Part shown: in pieces, positions 1 through 13,496 of the stretch
Numbering within the stretch: position 1 is the stretch's first letter
Layout: every line of letters starts with the position of its first letter
NCBI GenBank assembly: GCA_028751875.1
Contig: CM054134.1
Coordinates: forward strand, 48,379,123 to 48,443,122
DNA length: 64,000 bases
Reading direction: 5' to 3'
Origin: Rapana venosa
Taxonomy: Eukaryota; Mollusca; Gastropoda; Neogastropoda; Muricidae
Notes under the pieces: model-generated
What the model saw: only the letters and a program-made list of their open reading frames with translations
What the model was told of the DNA's origin: nothing
The model's database searches: none
Translations under genes and position numbers: made by a program

Positions 1-285
1 TTGTGTGTGTTGTGTGTGTGTGTGTTGTGTGTGTGTGTTGTGTGTTGTGTGTGTGTAGTGTGTGTGTGTGTGTGTGTAGGTGTGTGTGTGTGTGTGTGTT
101 TTGTGTGTGTGTGTGTGTGTGGTTGTGGTGTAGTGTTTGTGTGTGTGTGTGTGTGTGGGTATGCGTGGTGTGTGTGTGTGTGTGTGTTTAGAGTATGTGT
201 GTGTATCGTGCGTGCGTGCGCGTGCGTACAAGCAAACGTACATGTGTGTGTGTATGTGTGGGCGTGCGCGCGCACACGCACATAA
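1..285. repeat. Interrupted (GT)n, window edge
   Basis: GT repeat with TT, GG and TA interruptions; it continues beyond the left edge and ends in a GTGCGC-rich patch. Confidence 0.95.
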
Positions 286-1249
286 ACACTTGTATCTATG
301 CAGCAATCCCAAACACGAACCGTCTCTTTCCCACCATGTGCATGTGTACGTTACAGAATGCACACTCTTGCATAAACAAAAGGCTCAACAACACACACAC
401 CCACAACCCCAACACGCCATACCAACCCATAAACAACACAACCACCACCACCACCACCACCACCACAACAGACAACAACAACAAACAACAACGACACCAA
501 GACAACATCAACACCACACACCACTGCACCACACCAAAAACTCACCCACGGTGTAAAACTAACTCGCACAACCAACAACAACAACAACATTACTTAGTAG
601 GAGCCGCGTCAAAGGTACAAACAGTAGGTACTCCCATTCAAGGCAGAAGTTGTACCACACAACTAATCCTTGCACTCCCTCCTTGGCTACTGATCTTCCT
701 TCAGAACACACACACACACACAGTATGTCTACAAGCCTACACCACACCAACAACAACAGCAGCAACGTCGCAATCTGCAGTTACGCCTTCTGCGGTAATA
801 TTCCTACAAGGCGACATGTGGGAGTTTCTTTCATTCTGCTGTCCACACACGACCAGCAAATGCACCAAGTAGCAGTAGCAGTAGTAGCAGTAGCAGTCGC
901 AGTGTTCCTTCGTGTTGTGGTGTGCTGTGCTGTGCTGTGCTGCGCTGCGCTGTGCCCTCTCTCACTTGCCGGCTTCAAGTCAGTCTGTCTGTCTGTCTGT
1001 CAGCTGGTCCCAATACAACAACCCACGCGCTAACTGCGGCGGCAGACGACGCGACTTTCTTGTCGTGGTGGTGGTGGTGGTGGTAGTGGTGATGGTAGTG
1101 GTGGTGGTGGTGGTTGCGTTTTAGAGGTTTCTTTTTTCGTTTTCGTGTTTTTTTGTCTTTTAGTCTTGTAGAGGGAGCGAGTCGCGTGGACACCTTTTAC
1201 CGATAGCCTGTCTGTGCCAGTGCTCGTGTATTGACCGCCATCACCAACC

Positions 1250-1251
<2 letters not shown>
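286..1251. other. Low-complexity stretch, no gene seen
   Basis: Holds (CCA)n at 439-466, (CAA) patches, (CAG/TAG)n at 868-903, TGTGC repeats at 920-955, (TCTG)4 at 982-1000 and (GTG)n at 1062-1115. Open frames here are low-complexity. Confidence 0.7.
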
Positions 1252-1282
<31 letters not shown>

Positions 1283-1652
1283 TGTGTGTGAGTGTGTGTG
1301 TTGTGTTTGTGTGTGTGTGTGTGTGTTGTGTGAGTGAGTGTGTGTTGTGTTGTGATGTGTTGTGTCGTGTGTGTGTGTGTGAGTGTGTGTGTGTTTGTGT
1401 GTGTGTGTTGTGTGTGTGTGTGTTGTGTGTGTTGTGTGTGTGAGTGTGTGTGTGAGTGTGTGTGTGTGTAAGTGTGTGTGTGTGTGTTGTGTGTGTGTGT
1501 GTTGTGTTGTGTTGTATGTGTGTGAGTAAGTGTGTGTGTTTTGTCTTGTGTGTTTTGTTGTGTTATGCTTGCATGTGTGTGAGTAAGTGTGTGTGTGTGT
1601 GTGTTGTGTTGTGTGTGTGTGTTGTGTTGTGTGTGTGTGTGCCCATGTATTG
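1252..1652. repeat. (GT)n with GTGTT interruptions
   Basis: 400 bases of GT repeat with GAGT and GTTGT interruptions. Confidence 0.95.
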
Positions 1653-1674
1653 ACCAACCTCGCGCCTATATGTA

Positions 1675-1676
<2 letters not shown>

Positions 1677-1752
<76 letters not shown>

Positions 1753-1761
1753 TTCTCTCTG
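1677..1761. repeat. (CT)n microsatellite
   Basis: More than 30 perfect CT units followed by CTGT and CTTT variants. Confidence 0.97.
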
Positions 1762-2439
1762 TCTCCACACAACATGCATACTAACAAATAACTCAATCAA
1801 TCACAACATAAAATAGCTATAAACAGTTTTAGGATCAGGCAAAAATAGGATGCTGTTCCAGTACCTTTATTTCTCTTTTCTCCCTCACAGGTTTGCTGTC
1901 ATCAATTATACTGTATATTGCTATCATTATCTTCTCCTTCCCTGATTGAATACCCTTTTGTTTATTTGATACCCGGGTTTACGTGTGAGGAGAGGTAAGG
2001 AAGACGTTACATATAAAGTTACAGCTTCAAATGGAGAAGAATGAATGAAAAGCGAAATTTATAATTTAAAAAAAAGTGCAATATTTTCATATGGTCCTGT
2101 TGAGTGGGGTGTTTAAACTTGTCTCTCAAGCAGAAGGTCTTGTGATTGGCGATGGTTCTGTTGTACCGTACATACATTAACGAAACTCTCTACCCCCCCC
2201 CCCCCACTCCCCCATCCCAGACCACATTCTTCTCTCACCCCACCCCCTAAAAAGCAAAAACAAACAAAACTAAACAAAAAATGCATGAGTATTAAGCTTA
2301 TAGCTGGAAGGTAAAACAAAAACCACCCACAGTGAAAAATGTTCCTTGTCATTTACCCCCGTGGAGCCACCATCATGTACTGAATAGGCTACACCCCATT
2401 TTGCCAAGAGCTCCCTCCATAAAGTGTTGCTTGACCACT
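1762..2439. other. Non-repetitive AT-rich stretch, no gene seen
   Basis: No exon-like frame or recognised repeat; a C run lies at 2193-2206. Confidence 0.5.
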
Positions 2440-2565
2440 GTGTATATAATAATAATATAATAATAAATTGAATTTATATAGCGCTCTATCTTGCACAGAC
2501 AAATCAAAGCGCTTGCTCTCAACTCATTCTTACACAGTCATGCATCCAATAGCAAGTAATAGTTC
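2440..2565 (-). mobile_element. LINE 3' end with ATT-rich tail
   Basis: Minus strand: AAGCGCTTTGATTTGTCTGT, GATAGAGCGCTATATAAATT, then a TTATTATTA tail. The same terminus recurs at 20815, 36614, 37449, 51205 and 60789. Confidence 0.7.
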
Positions 2566-2587
2566 TAACAAGTCCAAATGCACAACA

Positions 2588-2621
2588 CACACACACACAC
2601 ACAACAATAATATATATATAT

Positions 2622-2711
<90 letters not shown>

Positions 2712-2712
2712 T
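2588..2712. repeat. Compound (CA)(TA)(GA)(GACA) microsatellite
   Basis: CA at 2582-2602, TA at 2610-2640, GA at 2641-2682, then GACA/GATA units to 2712. Confidence 0.95.
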
Positions 2713-3107
2713 AGATATCCTAATGCACTGGTGAGGCCTGGGGTACCCACCCATGCACTGGCTACCTCGGCCTTTCTATAACTGCACACATGCTGACATG
2801 ACATGCATGATGATCATCATGCATGGAGGATGTCTGCGTGCATATATATACACCGTACTAAAGTGGGTAAAGCACTGCCAGGCAGGTCAGCAACACACAG
2901 CGACCAAGGAATCTTTCATGTCCACACCCTCCCTCCCTTCCTTTAATCCACCTGGCTCGCTCCATCCCTGACTTTGGGACTCTCAGGATCTAGACGTCCC
3001 TTCGTCCTAATCACTCCGTGTTTGCACTTGCCCGAACAAATGAGGGGAAAGGAGAGTTTAATTGACCAACACGGTATTTTTGGCCTTGAAGTTGTTATTC
3101 CCTCCCG
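2713..3107. other. Unique stretch, no gene seen
   Basis: Contains a short inverted repeat CATGCATGATGATCATCATGC near 2803, read as a palindrome. No exon is recognised. Confidence 0.45.
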
Positions 3108-4021
<914 letters not shown>

Positions 4022-4154
4022 AAAAAAATCTTTCTACGGCTAGAGCTCCGAGGTTCACCAATGGTGAGATTTTTGCTTTTGTGACTGTTTTTTCTTTTTC
4101 ACCCGCCATGTAGGTAGCCGCATTCCGACTTCCGGGATGGTGTCTAAACACGAT

Positions 4155-4200
<46 letters not shown>

Positions 4201-4462
4201 AAATTTGCCATCCGTTCCTACCGGCACACAATGGCCTACTCTTCCGAAAAGCGGAACGGGTTTTTAACGTATGCGCAAGATGTTCTGCGTGCATTCAAAC
4301 ACGGAGCCTCGGTTTGAATAGTCTCATCCGAAGGACTTTGATATTTCAGTTCGAATTTTTTCGTCAAACTGAGAAGAAAGGACAAGGCTGGGAATTGAAC
4401 CCAGAACCTCAGGGTTTGCTTGCTAGGCAGGTGAAAGTCTTAACCCTTCTGCCACATTATTC
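4022..4462 (-). mobile_element. SINE family A-like, long 3' form, with internal (GT)n
   Basis: On the minus strand: a tRNA-like head (GGTTAAGACTTTCACCTGCC, B box GGGTTCAATTCCC), the family A body (GGATGAGACTATTCAAACCG), and the long 3' form with GAAGTCGGAATGCGGCTACC. A perfect CA/GT tract (4161-4198) interrupts the body. The head differs from that of the 14956 copy, so the family has used more than one tRNA-like head. Confidence 0.8.
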
Positions 4463-4497
4463 TTGCTATACATGGAATTCTTTTCTTCCACGTTTTC

Positions 4498-4512
4498 TGT
4501 CTGTCTGCTGTC

Positions 4513-4547
<35 letters not shown>

Positions 4548-4626
4548 GTCTCCTCTCCTCTCCTCTCTCTCTCTTCTTCGTCTTCTCTCTCTTCTCTTTT
4601 CATTCTTCTACTCTCTCTCTCCTCCC
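4498..4626. repeat. TCTG/CT microsatellite
   Basis: (CTGT)n at 4498-4545 followed by CTCT and TCTTC variants. Confidence 0.9.
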
Positions 4627-4754
4627 ACGTCCCCTTTTTTTGTTGTATTTCTGCGGTTTTCTACTGTTTATTATGAGCCGTTTCCTTCACGTTTTGTATA
4701 CAGCAATGCCACAAGTGGTCACCTTCTAAATAGGTAAAAGCCGCTAATATTTCA

Positions 4755-5165
4755 CTTATATCAATATATAATGAATTGTATAGCGTATAATCTTGCAAAG
4801 ACAAATCAAAGCATGCATTCAACAATCTTACAGTCATCAATCAATATGAACTAATCCAATAGTTTAACAAACAGATATTTCAAGCATGATGCCCTGCAGA
4901 CAACATCTATGAAATAATTCCAAAGTGAATGTTTTTCAAAAGCACACAACCACCACACACAACCACACACCACACACCCACGACACAGGTGGTATACTTA
5001 GCAGGTGAAGGCAAAGGGTTAGTGAAGGTGGGAAACTCTGATATGAAACAGGAGGGGGAAATCTTAGGTTTGCAAATAATATCTCATCCTTTGTTTCATA
5101 TATGTCCTGAACCACTAACCTTCCATCTCCAGCCTTTACTGTTAAAGTCTCGTTTACAACCCTCC
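4755..5165 (-). mobile_element. L2/CR1-like LINE 3' fragment
   Basis: Minus-strand sequence at 5000-5165 matches the 37097-37260 part of the other LINE remnant (CAAACCTAAGATTTCCCCCT). The degenerate TATACGCTATACAATTCA end lies at about 4755-4800. Confidence 0.65.
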
Positions 5166-5812
5166 TCGCCACCCCGCCCCCCCCCCCCCACCCACCCCCA
5201 CTCCCCCCCCTTCCAGGCTTAGAAGGGAAAAAAGAAGAAAACAGCCTGCACTTTCCAACGCTGTGTGTGGCCCATGATGAGGGTTTCACAGACACGCGAC
5301 AACACGCTGAAAGGTCAGCGGCAATGTTGACAACACAGTACCAGGTAGGTCTCTCTTCCTGTGCATGTGCACACTGACACAGAGAATGAAGAAAAGACCA
5401 GCAAAAAAACCCAAACAAAGCAATGATTGTGGGTTTGCCTGTAGACGTGTTTGATGTGTTGACATCTGAGTGGTACCCCCACCCCCTTCCCTTGCAATGT
5501 TTGCCGTTATGACAAACAGAGGTAACAGTACACGTCCTGTCGTCTGCGCGATGACCTTTGTTCTTCATCTCTCTTTTGAAGTGGGTTTTAAAAAAAAATT
5601 ACTTAGGGAGTTGATCACAAGAAAGTCAACAGATTAAAGAAAAAACACAGCAAACCAACCAAACCAAAAAAAGAGATTAATGGAAGGGGCAATGATGGTT
5701 TGCTGAGAAAAAAAAAAAGGAAAAAAGAGAGAGAGGAACAAAGCTGATCAGACGTACGAATCTAGGCCGACATTTTACACATCTAGTTTATGCAAACATT
5801 TACACAAAATTT
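5166..5812. other. Unique stretch with C-rich patch, no gene seen
   Basis: C runs at 5173-5215; the rest shows no exon signature. Confidence 0.45.

Positions 5813-5860
<48 letters not shown>
5813..5860. repeat. (GA)n microsatellite
   Basis: About 23 GA units. Confidence 0.97.
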
Positions 5861-5863
<3 letters not shown>

Positions 5864-6664
5864 AACGCTGAAGACAGGATCACAGAAACAGCCAAGACCC
5901 TTTTCTCAGTCTTATTACCTTGTACACAATGTCTATTTTCTGATAGAAAAATTAGTTTAATCGTCAGCAGAGTCCTATCAAACTCCCTAGAGGCAAAATG
6001 GTGGTGGACAACACGGCAACTCCGATTAATTCACAACAAAATATGAAACCGTAAATTTTTATTTCTATTTTCAATTATGTCACGCAAACGGCACAATATC
6101 AATAAATTCAAAATTAAACATTTAACGTAAATTTCACTTCTGTTTTCAATTTTCTCACAGACACGTCGTAATGAGCGGGCTATTCCATAATTATACGCCA
6201 CACCAGCCAAGACATCCATTGGGCAGATACTTCAGCCCCCACAACCCTTATGCGCTAAAGAAGACATGGTAGGGATTCACAATCACCGTGTTCCCTCTCT
6301 AAATGAACAACACGACCCTCTTGTCACAGTGGCTGTGGCAAACAGAAGGGCGTGGCAGAGAGGCGCTGAAATGACCTGGCTTTCCGATAAACATTCTCTG
6401 GCTTCTAGACCAAATTACCCGGCTTCTCTCTGCCCCTCCCTCTCCCCGTCCCACCCTTTACCTGCCGAAAAGCATCAAAGCCAGCGGTCAGTGCTCAGGA
6501 GAAGAGAAAAGGGCAGGGCAGGCAAGAGACAGAAGGACTTCTTTGTGGCCTGTAGGGACTGGTCATTGACCACTACTCTGTTTTCTGAGCCGGACATTAA
6601 TTTAATTAAAGGAGGAGTTCACAGGGTAACGCCCCTACCTCTGTACCATGTCCAGTTTGTTGAG
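5861..6664. other. Unique stretch, no gene seen
   Basis: Two loosely similar AT-rich segments at 6040-6110 and 6110-6170 (AAATTT-x-A-TT-CTATTTTCAATT). Nothing recognised. Confidence 0.4.
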
Positions 6665-7076
6665 GTATAAGGGTTTTTTGGGGGTAGTTTTTTTGGTTTT
6701 GTTTCTTCAGCTAAAATTCCGAGGTTCACCAATGGTGAGATTTTGCGTATACAACCGTTTTTGCCCCCCATTAAGGTAGCCGCATTCCGACTTAGGGGAT
6801 GAAGGCTGGGTGTGTTTGTGTTTCGGTAAATCCACCGAACTATGACATGAATTAAGGGATCTTTAATGTGCAAATTTGATCTTCTGTACGTGCATGCACA
6901 AGAAAAAAACAACACTTAGGCACTGGCAGGTCTGCACTTGAAGTTGACATGGGAGATCATAAAAATCCCCATCCTTAATTCACCAGACGCCGCCGAGATT
7001 CGAACGCATGACTTCAAGGACCCCCTTAGGATTGAAGTGGAACTGTCCGAACCACTGGGCTACAGCCACCGTCAGG
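6665..7076 (-). mobile_element. SINE family D
   Basis: Minus strand: head GTGGCTGTAGCCCAGTGGTT with B box CGTTCGAATCTC, a body unlike family A, then the 3' end TAAGTCGGAATGCGGCTACC and TTGGTGAACCTCGGAA shared with family A long form. Confidence 0.78.
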
Positions 7077-7157
7077 TTAAGTCAGGTATAACGGTGTCCT
7101 CTTCCTCTGCCTGTCTGAAGGAAGTCTCTTCCTCTGGAACACTACTCCAGTCCATCT

Positions 7158-7457
7158 AAAGGAGTAAAGGTAAAGGAGTTCCATAACCTATAAGGTCGTA
7201 GGGGAGCGAGGCGTCAGAGACCTCACTTCTCTAGGGCCAGCATATTGAGGACGGCACCCATCTCCTCTCCCTCGCTGCTTTACCTTCCCTGACCCTAATT
7301 AGGGCAGGTACCCATTTACAGCTGGGTGAACTGGGGGAACTGTACTGTAGCCAAGGCGCACAAACGGTCACCCATCCAAGTGGTAACACGCTCGACTCGA
7401 CGCTGCTTAACTTGGCTGGGGGAAAGCGAGTGCTCCGACCACTGAGCTATCCCGTCC
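7158..7457 (-). mobile_element. SINE family C (tRNA head + 5S-like segment), 11-base TSD
   Basis: Minus strand: GGGACGGGATAGCTCAGTGG tRNA-like head, then a segment like the 3' half of 5S rRNA (GTTAAGCAGCGTCGAG, CTTGGATGGGTGACCG), then a unique body with CAGCGAGGGAGAGGAG. Direct repeat CCAGTCCATCT at 7147-7157 and 7458-7468. Confidence 0.9.
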
Positions 7458-7468
7458 CCAGTCCATCT

Positions 7469-8220
7469 CCTCTGTTGTAATCCCCGTTATTATATTGGGC
7501 CTCTCTCACTTCGGAAGTGCTGATGACAGCAGTTTTACATCTTAAGCACATGTCAAAAACCCATTCCTATTTCGCCGAACAGTAGGCCAACTACCGTCAA
7601 TGGAATAATTATATGACACAAACATACCCAGTATGCATCCTGCCACCTGCAGAAGGATGGGCTACGCCGTATTCAACTCGCCCGAGGCAGGCACATTGAA
7701 GGAAAGCGTTGGAGCGGTGCCCCATTGACTTGAGTGACTTCTCGCAGAACTGACGAAACAAGGTCAATGAGGGAGGGAGGGACTGGGCCTATACAACACC
7801 CTACCCGAGAAATTCGCCACCGGCCCGAAATGCACAGATCAGGACATAATAATGATATCTGGCTGATCCAGAAGAAGAAAGAGACTTGCCCTGAAAGAAG
7901 GAGAGTTACCACAGGGGTGTGATGAACAGCCGATGTGGTGGGTGCTCATACTGCTGAATGTCTGATTGTTCCTGCTCCTGTGTACAAAACAAAACAAACA
8001 AACAAACAAACAAACAAACAAACAAAACAAACCCCATGGCGATGGAGAAGATTGTCCCTGACAAAATTATTGTATAGACTGACCCAGTTTGATGAAGCAA
8101 ACTGATAAGTATTATTATGGGTGAATGTTTCCTGATTTCGTGGTTTAGCGTGATGGGGATTTGTTTGTGATATAGCTCCCCCCCATTTAAAGCACGAAAC
8201 ACGTCTTTGAAAGAAACTAC
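7469..8220. other. Unique stretch with (AAAC)n, no gene seen
   Basis: (AAAC)n at 7988-8030. A segment at 7625-7925 is compositionally gene-like but has no splice-bounded frame that I recognise. Confidence 0.45.
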
Positions 8221-8625
8221 AGCACAGCACAGCACAACACAGTATATAGCAGTGTAGTGTAAAGTAGTGTAGCATAATGCAGTGCAGTGCATTGCAGTAT
8301 AGTATGGTAGGTACGGTATAGCATAGCATAGCATAGCATAGTATAGTATAGTATAGTATAGTATAGTATAGTATAGTATAGTATAGTATCGTATCGTATA
8401 GTGTTGTGTAGTATAGTATAGTATAGTATAGTATAGTGTAGTATAGTGTAGTATATGTAGATAGTATAGTATAGTATAGTATAGTATAGTATAGTATAGT
8501 ATAGTATCGTATCGTATCGTATCGTATAGTGTTGTGTAGTATAGTGTTGTGTAGTATAGTATAGTATAGTATAGTATAGTATAGTACTGCAGTGCAGCGT
8601 AGTGCAGTGCACAGTAGTATCGGTG
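8221..8625. repeat. (ATAGT)n pentanucleotide array with variants
   Basis: Long runs of TATAG/ATAGT at 8339-8395, 8410-8440 and 8461-8585, with GTATC and GTGTTGTGTAG variant patches and degenerate CAGTG/CAGCA pentamers at both edges. Confidence 0.97.
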
Positions 8626-8948
8626 TAGTGTAATACAAAGCAGAACAATCGAGTGGACTGGAGTAAAATGGAAACAAAGAAACAAAAACCAAACCAAAAA
8701 CAACAGCAAAAGCACCAGTACGGCATTACGATAAAGCACACATCAGTACCAAAGTGCCATGGCATCTTTTCTCTCTTTCCTGTGCTGATGTCTTTTACTA
8801 ACCACGAGTGCACATCTTGCCATTTGTGAATAAAAAGCAACCACAACCTATGATTTTAAACCAACAAGTAAAACGAAATGAAATATGAAACCTCCAGCCA
8901 GTACATCAAATGGTTATTGATAATATTCAGTCAGACTTTTGTCAAGCT

Positions 8949-8951
<3 letters not shown>

Positions 8952-8991
<40 letters not shown>

Positions 8992-9010
8992 TCTCTCTCT
9001 CTCTCTCTCT
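8952..9010. repeat. (CT)n microsatellite
   Basis: CT run with one CA interruption. Confidence 0.95.
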
Positions 9011-9124
9011 TCCCCCATCCCTTTATCCCTTTTCTTTTGTTCAGTCCCCATAATAAGCCTTCTGTTTTCCACACTGGAGCATTTTCTATCATTTCGTCAG
9101 TACTCAAGGTAGGGGTGTTGATAA

Positions 9125-9172
9125 GGGGGGGGGGGGGGGGGGGGGGGGAGGGGGGGACGGGGGGAGGGGGGG
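9125..9172. repeat. Poly(G) tract and G-rich tail
   Basis: 24 consecutive G at 9125-9148, then G blocks broken by A or C. Confidence 0.97.
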
Positions 9173-9397
9173 TGTGCTTCTGTTCTTACATCCTTTCGTT
9201 ATGTTTTTTCTTTTTTCTTTTCTTTCTTTTTTCTTTCCTTTCTTTTTTCTTTCTTTTTGGAGGGGTTTGTTTACTTCTTTCATCTCCTGTAACCCGCCCC
9301 CTCTCTACCCCGCACTCTCTCCTTTTCTTTCCCCCCTTTCTTTTATTAATTGTGTTTTGGCAAACAAGTCTGAACTAAAGGGGGGCTCTTTGTACCG

Positions 9398-9672
9398 TGT
9401 GTGTATGTGTATGTGCATGCGTGCGTGTGCGTACGTGCGCGCGCGCGCGCGCGAGTGTTCGTGCGTGCGTGCGTGTGCGCGCACATGCGTGCGTGTGTGT
9501 GTGCGCGTGTGTGCGCGTGTGCGTGCGTGCGTGCGTGTGAGTGTGTGTGCTTGCACACTTGCATGCGTGTGAGTGTGTGTGCTTGCACACTTGCATGCGT
9601 GCGTGTGCGTGCATGTGTGTGCGTGTGCGCGTGCGTGCTTGTGTGTGCGCGTGCGTGTGTGCGTGTGTGTAG
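9398..9672. repeat. GT/GC/CA alternating purine-pyrimidine tract
   Basis: 275 bases of almost unbroken alternating purine-pyrimidine, including (GC)n at 9437-9451 and a duplicated TGTGCTTGCACACTTGCATG block. Confidence 0.95.
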
Positions 9673-11088
<1,416 letters not shown>

Positions 11089-12150
11089 AAGGAGATCCAA
11101 CACCACGCGTCTTCCTCATTTTGTTTTGTACTGTCTGCCGGACAGGCATCAAAGTCAATGCCCAAGCTGTGAAGTCGGTGGTCAGGTATTGAAATCAGTG
11201 GTCAGGTATTGAGTGAAGTCAGTGGTCAGGTATTGAGTGAAGTCAGTGGTCAGGTATTGAGTGAAGTCAGTGGTCAGGTATTGAGTGAAGTCAGTGGTCA
11301 GGTATTGAGTGAAGTCAGTGGTCAGGTATTGAGTGAAGTCAGTGGTCAGGTATTGAGTGAAGTCAGTGGTCAGTACTGAATGAAGTCAGTGGTCAGTATT
11401 GAAGTCAGTGGTCAGTATTAAAGGAGATCCAATAGCACGCGTCTTCCTCATTAAACATTTTTTGTTGTGCACTGTCCACCGAAAGGCATTAAAGTCAACG
11501 CCCGGGCTTCGAAGTCGGTGGTCAAGTATTGAAGTCAGCGGTCAAGTATTAAAGTTAGCGGTCAGTATTGAAGTCAGTGGTCAGTATTGAAGTCAGCGGT
11601 CAGTATTGAAGTCAGCGGTCAGTATTGAAGTCAGTGGTCAGTATCAAAGTCAGTATCAAAGTCAGTATCAAAGTCAGTGGTCAGTATTGAAGTCAGTGGT
11701 CAGTATTGAAGTCAGTGGTCAGTATTGAAGTCAGCGGTCAGTATTGAAGTCAGCGGTCAGTATTGAAGTCAGTGGTCAGTATTGAAGTCAGTGGTCAGTA
11801 TTGAAGTCAGTGGTCAGTATTGAAGTCAGCGGTCAGTATTGAAGTCAGTGGTCAGTATTGAAGTCAGCGGTCAGTATTGAAGTCAATGGTCAGTATTGAA
11901 GTCAGCGGTCAGTATTGAAGTCAGTGGTCAGTGTTGAAGTCAGTGGTCAGTATTGAAGTCAATGGTCAGTATTGAAGTCAGCGGTCAGTATTGAAGTCAG
12001 CGGTCAGTATTGAAGTCAGTGGTCAGTGTTGAAGTCAGTGGTCAGTATCAAAGTCAGTATCAAAGTCAGTATCAAAGTCAGTGGTCAGTATCAAAGTCAG
12101 TGGCTAAGCACTGGAGTCAGTGGTCAGCATGAAAGTCAGCGGTTGGCGGG
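11089..12150. repeat. Two-block minisatellite, GTCAGTGGTCAG core
   Basis: Block 1: a flank with AAGGAGATCCAACACCACGC, then about eight 24-base units containing TATTGAGTGAAGTCAGTGG. Block 2 (from 11419) opens with a second copy of the flank (AAGGAGATCCAATAGCACGC) and continues as roughly 35 units of 19 bases (AGTATTGAAGTCAGTGGTC, with AGCGG and ATCAA variants) to about 12150. Confidence 0.95.
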
Positions 12151-12504
12151 GACAAAGAACAAAATGAAAGAGACTGGTCTGGGGGCAGGGCACCGACAGC
12201 TCTCATGTCTTTGTATCCTGCAAATCCAATTTGTAACCCTTCTGTTGTAGTGGACACTAGGCCCGACAGGGGATTGGCCATGGTCACGCTGACCACACAA
12301 TGCTCATTTGGGGAGGGAAAGGATAGCCCAGCTATCCAGCTGTTGGTCTCGACTCGTGACTGTTAATTTACACAAGTCTCATCTTGATGGAGTGTGACAG
12401 TTTCTTCTTCCTCGTGGGTTGTTATCATTGCCTTTACAGTGCAACGCTGTTTATCACATAGGTACCGTCTGTCTGTCAGCAGGGAGGCTGAGAGGTGAGA
12501 CTGG
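12151..12504. other. Unique stretch, no gene seen
   Basis: No exon or repeat recognised. Confidence 0.4.
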
Positions 12505-12682
12505 GTGACTATACAGAAAAACAGCTATACAGAAAACAGCACGACAGAAAACAGCTGGACAGAAAACAGCTGCACAGAAAACAGCTGCACAGAAAACAGC
12601 TATTCAGAAAACAGCATGACAGAAAACAGCATGACAGAAAACAGCACGACAGAATAACACAGCCATACAGAAAACATGACAG
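12505..12682. repeat. 15-bp minisatellite ACAGAAAACAGC
   Basis: About eleven units of ACAGAAAACAGCTGC-like sequence, with CATG/CACG/TATT variants at the spacer. Confidence 0.93.
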
Positions 12683-13496
12683 TCTTGTTTCCTCAAACTG
12701 GTATCAGTGGATATAGATTTGTTCCGCTAAATGGCCCTGGTAAAACAAAAATATCATAGTTAATCACTAAAGAAGATATACTTCGCACGAAGCACCCTAA
12801 AAAACAAACAAAAATAAACAAACAAATAAAAACAATCCCAAAAAAAAAACACAACAAGAAAAAAAACCCTGTTTAAATCCCCCTTTTCGTGAGAAATGTT
12901 TAACCAAAGAATTCCTTTTGCATCATCTAAGGATCCTGAAAACTCTGAGAGCAGAATATGTGCCAATTTATACACTCACTACTATCACTTTCAATCCTAA
13001 GAAACACCTTGGTCAGTTAGGAAGTCAGCCAGTTAGTTCCTTTGTTAATCCTTAGTAAAGACGTTGGTAAAAGAAATTTAAAAACCAAACAAACAAGCCT
13101 CCGAATCTCTTTGATCCAAGTTACATTTTTGAACAATCCCTACTGTGATGACATCCCTGTATTGCAAGTGGACACCGAGCAAGCCAGTTTCCGAGGACAG
13201 ATGACCATGAGGTATATCTCAAGGCTGTGAGTGTTCCCCCACTGCAATGACCCACTCGTCAGTCAGCAGAAGAAACCTATCTAGGCTGACTTTTTCTCAT
13301 CTACTTGACTTGCAGTGTTAACCGACACAGGCTGGGAACCTGCACACAGCTAGCCTAGCTAGCTACCTGGCTGTGATACAGGAAATGGACACTTGTCGTT
13401 TGAAAGAGAGGGGATTACCACCTGTGTGGGAAGACCTGTGTCGGGTGTTTTAGGGGGTATGGAGTGGGCTGTTTTGTTATGGTTTTCGGTCCTAGG
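12683..13496. other. Unique AT-rich stretch, no gene seen
   Basis: A-rich patches at 12798-12870; nothing else recognised. Confidence 0.4.
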
